Assembly (NCBI GenBank): GCA_963823095.1
Contig: CAWGKI010000018.1
Location: 62,001-126,000, forward strand
Source: CAIVVT01 sp963823095
GTDB lineage: Bacteria; Acidobacteriota; Terriglobia; Bryobacterales; Bryobacteraceae
DNA length: 64,000 nucleotides
Direction of reading: 5' to 3'
The notes under the pieces are model-generated. The model was not told the DNA's origin. It worked only from the letters and a program-made list of their open reading frames with translations, and did not search any database. Positions 1 to 6,800 of the stretch are shown piece by piece; the first letter of the stretch is position 1, and the number at the start of each line of letters is the position of its first letter. The translations under genes and the position numbers were made by a program.

Positions 1-296
1 GCGATAACGTCGTAGGCGTGACACCTGCGGGCTTCACGCCTAAGCGCCTCGTCACAGAAACGGGAGGCCAGGAGCACGCACGTCGACAGCGGCGGAGTGG
101 CGATTCTCTGAACGACGGGCCGCCATCCGTCCGGCACCTCTTCATCGCAAATGGCAAGAGGAATCGGCTGCTGCCCCAGAATTTCGATCGCTTCATCACA
201 GGATCTGGCCCAACGAACGTCCCATCCATTCATCACACCGATCACCCCGAGCGACTCCTTGAGAGAGTAGTTGCGTGCTATCAGGAGCACTGCCAT
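1..296 (-). CDS. Receiver-like (CheY-type) protein, 3' end outside the window
   Basis: Reading the minus strand from an ATG at 296 gives about 98 residues starting MAVLLIARNYSLKESLGVI and leaving the window open. The pattern fits a response-regulator receiver domain: a hydrophobic first strand (VLLIARN), a helix, then LAICDEEVPDGW, where the Asp before EEVPDG sits at the phospho-acceptor place, and a later strand VLLASRF. The acidic pair normally seen after strand 1 is not evident, so it may be a divergent or inactive receiver. No clear ribosome-binding site precedes the ATG, and an in-frame TTG lies a little upstream. Output domain and function cannot be seen. Confidence 0.5.
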   Translation of the reverse strand, partial: MAVLLIARNYSLKESLGVIGVMNGWDVRWARSCDEAIEILGQQPIPLAICDEEVPDGWRPVVQRIATPPLSTCVLLASRFCDEALRREARRCHAYDVI

Positions 297-768
297 GCGA
301 CGGCGCCTGAACTCGGCGTCGGCAGGAATCAACCCGGAGAGATTCCGCAAAGGGGAGTTCGCCCACGCCTTACGCCAGCTTGTCCATGTGAGCCGCACAG
401 GCCCCCTTCTGGGGGAAACAACTTGGTTCGCATGCGGTCGGCGAGCCATTCCCCGGCAGTATTCTGAGGCTCGCGCGCCTCAGAGTGAATACCGTGGAAA
501 CATGATTTTCTTGATGATGACGGCGGTATTTTCATCCGCAGAGACGGATACGCTCGCCGGCAGGCGGCGGAATTTGCACTTTCGGAGAGTGAAAGCCCTT
601 TAGGACGGCCCAAGCCGTTCGAACGTGAATCGCTGATTCCGAAATGGGCTCTGCCGCCACTCTGAGAACTGGCCCAGTAGCCGGTTGCGAGCTTTCTGTA
701 ACGGACATATGTTAATGCGCCATGACCGGCAAGTGACGTTCGGCGAGTGATGTTGGTCGGGCGGCGCG
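297..768. other. Intergenic, no gene recognised
   Basis: No convincing coding frame on either strand. It holds one clear dyad at about 460-495, with the perfect 8-bp arms TCTGAGGC and GCCTCAGA around a 6-base loop. It could be a terminator or an RNA structure upstream of the receiver-like gene. The right edge abuts the IS end at 769. Confidence 0.5.
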
Positions 769-801
769 TGTCAACAACTTTGAGACACCCGGCATAGGAG
801 T

Positions 802-1839
802 TTAGTGACCCTCTTCCTTTGTCTTTTGGCCGGGTGGAAGTGGTTTGTTGATCCAAACCTCCGAAGGCAATGACATTGGTTTTGGCGGCCGTCGAACGAA
901 GCGGTCCGGATGCGCTTGGTAGGCTGCATCGAGCACCGCCTGGCGGTGCGCCAGCACGGTGTGGGTCTCGCCGAAATGAACCATGGCCGGGGTCAGCATG
1001 GCGATGCCCGAGTGACGATGCTCGTCGTTGTACCACTGGAAAAACCGTTGGCAGAAGGCGCGGCTGTCTTGGATGCAGCCGAAGCGATCCGGAAATTCGG
1101 GACGGTACTTCAGGGTGCGGAAGTGGCTTTCCGAATACGGGTTGTCGTCGGAGACATACGGCCGGCTGTGGGTCTTGGTGACGCCCAGATCGGCCATGAG
1201 AAAGGCGACCGGCTTGGAGGTCATGACCTTGCCGCGATCAGCGTGGATGGTGAGTTGGCCGGCGGGGACCTGGTGTTTGCCAATGGTCGCCTCAATGAAT
1301 TGTTTGGCCAGTTCAGCGCCTTCGCGGTGCGCGATCATCCAGCCAGTCACGTAGCGGCTGAACACGTCGAGGATCACGTAGAGATAGAAGTAGGTCCACT
1401 TGGCCGGGCCCAGCAGCTTGGTGATGTCCCAGCTCCAAAGTTGGTTAGCCGCGGTGGCCAGCAATTCGGGTCTTTGGTAGGGCGGATGAACGAGCTGATC
1501 GCGGCGCTCGCGAGACTCGCCCTGCTGCTCGAGGATGCGATACATGGTGCGGGTCGAGCAGAGGTATTGGCCTTCGTCCAACAAGGTGGCCTGAACGGCC
1601 GCTGGGGAGCGGTCCTGGAAGCGTTCGGCATGGAGCATCGTCAGCACGCTGGAGCGTTCGTCCGGAGTGAGAGCGCGCGCGGAGACCGGCCGCTCAAAGG
1701 GCAGCGCCGGCCCTGGTGCCGACACTGTGGGCGGGCCGAGGACAGGACGCTGCCGATAGAAGGAAGCACGGGCCACGCCGAGGCAATCGCAGGCGGCCAC
1801 GACGCCGACCGTCGGGGCGAGTTGGGTGACGGCGTCCAT
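802..1839 (-). CDS. IS3-type transposase orfB, DDE integrase core (copy A)
   Basis: A 345-residue DDE transposase. The N-terminal part (ACDCLGVARASFYR) resembles the IS3 orfB helix-turn-helix. The rve-type core follows: WSWDITKL with the first Asp, HADRGKVMTSK with the second Asp, and the DDNPYSESHFRTLKY block with the last Glu. The ATG overlaps the orfA stop by one base, and a -1 slip at the A8 run in orfA would also fuse the two proteins. It differs from copy B by one residue, Ala against Ser in the LLAT(A/S)ANQLWSW stretch, caused by a tight cluster of base differences. Confidence 0.92.
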   Translation of the reverse strand: MDAVTQLAPTVGVVAACDCLGVARASFYRQRPVLGPPTVSAPGPALPFERPVSARALTPDERSSVLTMLHAERFQDRSPAAVQATLLDEGQYLCSTRTMYRILEQQGESRERRDQLVHPPYQRPELLATAANQLWSWDITKLLGPAKWTYFYLYVILDVFSRYVTGWMIAHREGAELAKQFIEATIGKHQVPAGQLTIHADRGKVMTSKPVAFLMADLGVTKTHSRPYVSDDNPYSESHFRTLKYRPEFPDRFGCIQDSRAFCQRFFQWYNDEHRHSGIAMLTPAMVHFGETHTVLAHRQAVLDAAYQAHPDRFVRRPPKPMSLPSEVWINKPLPPGQKTKEEGH

Positions 1840-2357
1840 CAGGGTTGCTCCTCGGGGTCCACCTTCGGCAGGGGCCAGCCCAACAGCGCGCCCACTTTTT
1901 TTTGAACATCGATGACGATCGCGGCTTTGCGCAGTTCCTCGGTCAGGCGCAGGTTTTCCCGGCGGAGCTTCTGCATCTCCTCTTCCTGCGGATTGCGTTT
2001 GGACTTGGGGCCGCGCTTGTGGGGCGTCAAACCCTTGAGGCTGCCGACCTCGCGCTCGCGACGCCAGGTGACCAGGTGCGAGGAGTAGAGGCCTTCACGG
2101 CGGAGCAGTGCCCCGATGGCGCCGGGTTCGGTGGCGGCATCGAGCTCAGCCAGGAGGCGCAGCTTGTATTCGGCGGTGAAGCTGCGGCGCTTGGCGAAGG
2201 CGACGACCTCCGGGTCTCTCCGCGGTGGAGCAGGCGGCGAAGGCGCGACGGCTTTGCCCGCCGCTGCGCTCCGGTCGGCCTCGCTCCGCTCGGCCTCCCT
2301 ACGCTCCGCGGCGGGCAAAGCCGTGGAAGGAGCCGAAGAGATTCCATGATTCTTCAC
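1839..2357 (-). CDS. IS3-type transposase orfA (copy A)
   Basis: A 172-residue DNA-binding subunit. It has a low-complexity Ala/Glu/Arg/Ser N-terminus, then the helix-turn-helix typical of IS3 orfA (RRSFTAEYKLRLLAELD, with HLVTWRRERE), a basic linker and a C-terminal coiled coil (EEEMQKLRRENLRLTEELRK) expected to mediate multimerisation. An A8 run near the 3' end allows -1 frameshifting into orfB. The amino-acid sequence is identical to copy B. The real start may lie after the low-complexity N-terminus, because family members are usually about 90-130 residues. Confidence 0.88.
   Translation of the reverse strand: MKNHGISSAPSTALPAAERREAERSEADRSAAAGKAVAPSPPAPPRRDPEVVAFAKRRSFTAEYKLRLLAELDAATEPGAIGALLRREGLYSSHLVTWRREREVGSLKGLTPHKRGPKSKRNPQEEEMQKLRRENLRLTEELRKAAIVIDVQKKVGALLGWPLPKVDPEEQP
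1896..1903 (-). promoter_or_regulatory. A8 slippery run for -1 frameshifting in orfA (copy A)
   Basis: Eight consecutive A on the coding strand (T on the plus strand) span codons CAA AAA AAA of orfA. The -1 frame from this point has no stop before the orfB ATG and enters orfB in frame. This is the standard IS3 arrangement for making an OrfAB fusion transposase. Confidence 0.75.
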
Positions 2358-2500
2358 ATTGATTCCGATTCTCGCCCTGCTCAGTAATTACGACCGGGAG
2401 AACTGTCTCATCAATGTTGGCACGGAGGGGGGAGCGAGCAGGTGCGGGGAGTTGTTGAATGCTCCCAGTTGCTGGAACATCCTGAGTATGCTTATCCTGC

Positions 2501-2700
2501 TTGCGCAGAATTGGCCGGGCCAAGAAGCTGTCGATGGACGATCCCCTGTACATGCACCTGAGCCAGTGCACACCGTGCTACGTGGAAGTTCGCAAGATGC
2601 AAAGCGAGTTGCCGGCTCGCCGGTACCAGTTGCGAGCCGGGGTCGCAATTGCGGCGGTCATCACGGCCCGAATTCGTCCCACAGTCGAAAGCGCTTCGTG
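2501..2700 (+). pseudogene. Remnant of a small membrane-anchored HxxxCxxC protein
   Basis: The frame beginning at TTG 2501 reads KKLSMDDPLYMHLSQCTPCY and continues into EVRKMQ and a hydrophobic stretch (GVAIAAVIT). The HLSQCTPC motif (HxxxCxxC) followed by a possible membrane segment resembles the zinc-binding anti-sigma-like proteins common in acidobacteria. The frame is closed just upstream by a stop at 2483, only about 60 bases from the IS end at 2422. Downstream the resemblance fades after about 2650. It is most likely a gene truncated near the IS insertion. Family assignment is tentative. Confidence 0.3.
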
Positions 2701-2707
2701 TTGTCGT

Positions 2708-2947
2708 CTAATCGAACAGCTTAGAGAGGAACGACTTCCGCCGGTCACCCTCATGTTCATGCTCGTCGTGGCGCTCCCATTCGTTGTGCTCCCTGGATGG
2801 CTCGCGGCGCGGGTTCACCGCCGTTGCGGCAGACCTGTCAATGATCTTGTCCAAGCCTCCCTGATCGATCCAGACTCCCCTGCATTTGGGGCAGTAGTTT
2901 ACTTCGACGCCTTGGCGGTCGGCCATCTTCAATTCGACATTGCACAT
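2708..2947 (-). CDS. Zinc-ribbon (zf-TFIIB type) protein, apparent 5' frameshift
   Basis: The open frame gives 79 residues with NYCPKCRGVWIDQGGLDKII, the signature second half of the zf-TFIIB zinc ribbon, and the charged His/Glu-rich tail ending KSFLSKLFD that is usual in this small family. The first CPxC knuckle is missing from this frame. From an ATG at 2958 the sequence reads ATG AAC GCC CAA; adding a single T after AAC would restore MNCPMCNVELKMADRQG. So a one-base deletion near 2952 appears to have removed the native start and first zinc ligand, or the base is missing from the assembly. The function of the family is unknown. Confidence 0.65.
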   Translation of the reverse strand: MCNVELKMADRQGVEVNYCPKCRGVWIDQGGLDKIIDRSAATAVNPRREPSREHNEWERHDEHEHEGDRRKSFLSKLFD

Positions 2948-3236
2948 TGGGCGTTCATGCGGGTGGCTTAGGCAATTCTCTCGCCGGATTTCTCAATTGC
3001 GAGCGAGGGCACCGATATCAATACCTGACATCGATTCTCGAAGAATGAGTGTCCAGGTCCACGAGTGGCCCGCCCGCGCCGACCTGGGCTGGCAGTCGAT
3101 GTCGCTCTGGCCCAGCAGCGGGATCGCCTGTGACCGGCCCGGATACCTTGCCGATACTGAAGGGCTCATCCATGAAGAGGCGTTGGCCGAAATTGCTGAA
3201 CTCCTCCGAGCCGCTGGCTGTAATACCGGAGACCCT

Positions 3237-3698
3237 ATGACCAAGAAAGAAGTCCGAACTCGCATAGCGGAGATCGGAATCGTTCCCGCGATACGGGTCT
3301 CCTCCGCTGCGGACGCCCGCTTTGCCGTGGAGGCGATTTCGGATAGCGGGATTCCAATCGCGAAAGTAACGATGACGACTCGCGGCGCGATTGAGTCGAT
3401 TTCCGACCTTGCTCGCGACAAGCCCGAATTAATCGTTGGCGCCGGCACGATCGTCGACCTCGATACGGCGCGCCGTTGCCTGGATGCCGGCGCCAGATTT
3501 CTGACGAGCCCGGGGCTCGATATCCGACTTGTGGAGTTCGCGCTAATGCAGAACGTAGTCGTCATGCGGGGTGCACTGACGCCTAGCGAAATCATGGCCG
3601 CGTGGCAGACGGGCCCGGACTTTGTCAAGGTCTTTCCGTGCTCCGTTCCCGGCGGGGCCAGGTACCTGCGAGGACGCTTCGAAGACCTGCGCCCTTAG
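3237..3698 (+). pseudogene. eda: Decayed KDPG/KHG aldolase (Eda-like)
   Basis: From ATG 3237 about 145 residues match the class I 2-keto-3-deoxy-6-phosphogluconate aldolase family, which splits KDPG into pyruvate and glyceraldehyde 3-phosphate. The Schiff-base lysine region FVKVFPCSVPGG and the GAGTIVDLDTA block are present. Two signs of decay: the catalytic Glu that normally precedes VT.TT is a Lys (PIAKVTMTTRGA), and the frame ends shortly after GGARYL, losing the phosphate-binding C-terminal quarter (family length about 200-215). A possible degraded, frameshifted remnant of the missing part follows to about 3760. Upstream, the frame is open from 2940 but not recognisable. Confidence 0.7.
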
Positions 3699-3730
3699 AA
3701 TAAGAAACTCGCAAACTGTGCCCACTACCC

Positions 3731-3758
3731 CTGGTACTAGCCCCCCCATTAGTACCAG
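3731..3758. terminator. Perfect 9-bp hairpin between eda remnant and giant gene 1
   Basis: Arms CTGGTACTA (3731-3739) and TAGTACCAG (3750-3758) enclose a C-rich 10-base loop. There is no T tract after it, so it may be a relic terminator or a protein-binding dyad upstream of the promoter at 3815. Confidence 0.4.
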
Positions 3759-3814
3759 CAGAACCGATCCCAGGCTTTTGGCGCTTCCTCGCGCGCTTTT
3801 GTAAACGTTTGGTC

Positions 3815-3843
3815 TTTACATTAAGATATTCGTACCATATACT
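3815..3843 (+). promoter_or_regulatory. Sigma-70-like promoter of giant gene 1
   Basis: TTTACA (3815-3820), 17-base spacer, TATACT (3838-3843): each hexamer is 5/6 to consensus. The predicted start is near 3850, about 28 bases before the ATG at 3878, which has an AACTGGAGG ribosome site. Confidence 0.6.
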
Positions 3844-3877
3844 CCGAAGTGCCTTTTGCTGTCTAACTGGAGGCGTC

Positions 3878-6800
3878 ATGTTCCTTCGTTCTCTCCCGTT
3901 CGCCGCGGCTGCACTGACTCTCGGTGTGTTATCCGCTGAACAACCCCGTCCCGTGCAGGCGCCGCCTGCCCAAATCTCCGCTCAATACGGAAAACTGCCG
4001 ATGATGTTCGAATCCAACGGTGGTCAGATGCATGCCCCCGTCCGATTCATGTCCCGAGGCAAAGGGTATTCCCTGTTCCTCACGCCGACGGAATCCGTGC
4101 TTGGGCTGACTCGGAAAGGCAAGAATGCCGATGGCAAGAGCGCCTCGCTTCGTTTCCGATTCGAAGGCGCGAATCCGAATCCATTGATCGAAGGGACCGG
4201 CGCGCTGCCAACCAGGACGAACTATCTGCTTGGGAAAGACCCTTCCAAATGGCGCACGGACATTGTCAATTACGCGCGAGTGCAGTACCGGGAGATCTAC
4301 CCAGGGATCGATTTGGTCTTCTATGGTAACCAGACAGAACTGGAGTTCGACTTCGTCATCCGGCCGGGAGCAAATCCGGAGGCAATCCGGCTGGGGATCG
4401 GCGGCGCCAACGCGGTCACGATCGACGAAGGCGGCGATCTGGTGCTGCGGGTCGACGGAGGAGAAGTCCGTCAACACCGCCCGCATGTTTACCAGGAGAT
4501 GGACGGGAAGCGCGAGATCGTAGACGGCCGGTTTGCGCTCGTTGGGAAAGACCTGGTGAGCTTTCAACTGGGGCAGTACGACCGTACCCGATCCTTGGTT
4601 GTCGATCCGGTGCTGTCCTATTCCACCTTCCTGGGAGGCGATGATAACTCCTCCGGAGCGGGTGCGATAGCAACGGATGCGCTGGGGAACGCCTATGTGA
4701 CCGGTTGGACCTATGCTTCTGACTTCCCATTAGTCGGGGCAGTGCAGGGTTCGCTGAACGGATACGAGGATGTCTTCGTTTCCAAGCTGAATCCCACCGG
4801 CACCGGACTGATCTATTCAACCTATATCGGCGGAAACAGCTGGGATCAAGGAACTGCTATCGCAGTGGATCCGCAGGGCCGCGCATATGTGGCCGGCACA
4901 ACGTCCTCGAGCGACTTCCCACTGGTGCAGGCCGCGCAGAGCAGCGGCGGGCAGATTTTCGTTCTCGCTCTGAATTCCGACGGAAATGCACTCGCTTACT
5001 CCACACGGCTCGGTGGAACGGGCTATGACTCCGTCTCGGGAATTGCGGTGGACTCGACTGGCGCGGCCTACCTGACGGGCTACACCTACTCTTCAGATTT
5101 TCCTGTCACGGCAGGGGCTTACCAAGGAGTCTTGCGCGGTGGTGAGGCCGGGTTCGTTACGAAGTATACTGCGAACGGCAGCGTAGCGTATTCCACGCTG
5201 TTGGGCGGGACCATCTGGGACGAGAGTCGAGCCATCGCCGTGGACAGCGCCGGATTCGCGTACATCACGGGGCTCAGCCTATCCTCGGATTATCCAACCA
5301 CTCCCGGTGCCTTCCAGGCAACGTCGCCAGGCGGAGAGACGGCCTTCGTCACAAAGCTTAATCCGCAGGGCTCGGGATTGGTCTACTCCACTTTTGTGGG
5401 GAGCGCCGGCTCATGGAGTTATGGCCAGAGCATTGGTGTGGATGCGACTGGGCAAGCTTATGTGTCCGGGGCGGCGGGAGGCAACTTTCCGATAACGCCT
5501 GGAGCGTTCCAATCTACACCGAAAGGATCGTACGGCGGCCCTGTAGTCTTCAAAATGAATGCGGCCGGCTCGGCGTTGTCGTATTCGACCTACCTGGGAG
5601 GAAGCGCGTCCGACAATCCACAATCGATCGCGGTGGACGCTCAAGGGAACGCCGTCGTCGCCGGTTATGCATATTCCCCGGACTTTCCCGTGCTGAACGC
5701 GGTTCAGCCGCAGATCGGATATCCCGGTCGAGTGCTGTACCGCGGCGCGAATAGCGGTTTGACCTGGACGCCGTCGGGGTCGGCTTCCGATACTTTTTCA
5801 CCGAACGTAATGGTTGCCGATCCGTGGAATGCTGGCCTGCTGTACGGTGCTGACTCCTGCAATATCTATAAAACGGACGCTCCAGGGCAGTGGCAGTATG
5901 TGGGATTCTCCGGCAACTGTGGAATCACGGATCTCATTGTCGATAGTCAGACGCTAAACGTACTTTACGTCAATTCGTATTCAGGGATCAGGAAGAGCGT
6001 GGACGGAGGGCAGAACTGGACGTACGTGAACAACGGCCTGACGAATACTTACGTCAACGCCCTTGTGGCGGACCCGACCGATCACAACGTTCTCTATGCG
6101 GGGACGAATTCCGGCATTTTCAAGACGCAGGATGGCGGCGCGAATTGGTCCCTTCTGAGTGGCACAAACGAGTATATCCAGTCGATCGCCGTCGATCCCG
6201 TTACACCGGCAACAGTGTACGCAACGTCGTACTGGACCCTGTTAGTGAGCACCGACCGCGGCACAAGTTTCACCAGCAGAGATCTGCCCTCCTCCATTTC
6301 CTATGGCTCCCGTCTGGCGGTCCAGCCATCCGATCACTCGCGGCTGTATGCATACTCGTCGACCGGTGTATTCGTGACCGGCGATGCCGGGACAACTTGG
6401 ACGAATCTCGGCGCTGATCTACCGCCCGTCACGTCGTTCGCCATAAGCCCGTCGAGCTCCGTCATCTACGCCGGCACCGATCGCGCCGGAGTCTACCGGA
6501 ACAGCCTGGACGGCTCGGAATGGACCACGGCGGGCAACCAGCCGCTGAACTTGTCCATTCAGGCTCTGTGTATTCTTCCATCCGATCCCACCACAGTCTG
6601 GGCCGCGGGTCCAAAACAACCTGATGTCTTCGTCGCGAAATTCGATCCGAGTGGATCGCTGCTCTACTCCACCTTCCTCGGCAACGCGCAGGGCGCGTAT
6701 CCCGGCGGAGTTGCCATTGCGCCGAACGGCGGAGCGATCATCGCAGGCTCGGCAAATGGTTCAGGATTCCCTGTCACCGACAACGCGCTGAAGACCACCG

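Larger units (their letters stand above)
769..2422 (-). mobile_element. IS3-type insertion sequence, copy A
   Basis: A 1,654-bp element transcribed leftward with orfA and orfB overlapping as TGATG. The terminal inverted repeats are TGCCAACATTGATGAGACA (reverse strand, 2404-2422) and TGTCAACAACTTTGAGACA (769-787), 14 of 19 matching. A copy of the same length lies inverted at 15231-16884. Beyond the repeats both copies share 7 more bases (CCCTCCG) on the orfA side and 8 more (CGCGCCGC) on the orfB side, so the true element may be about 1,669 bp. No target duplication is visible at either boundary. Confidence 0.9.

Noticed and set aside
910..1905. 331-codon open frame antisense to the IS3 transposase (and its twin at 15748-16743)
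   Set aside because: Lies entirely within orfB on the other strand, has no recognisable domain and exists because of high GC at third positions.
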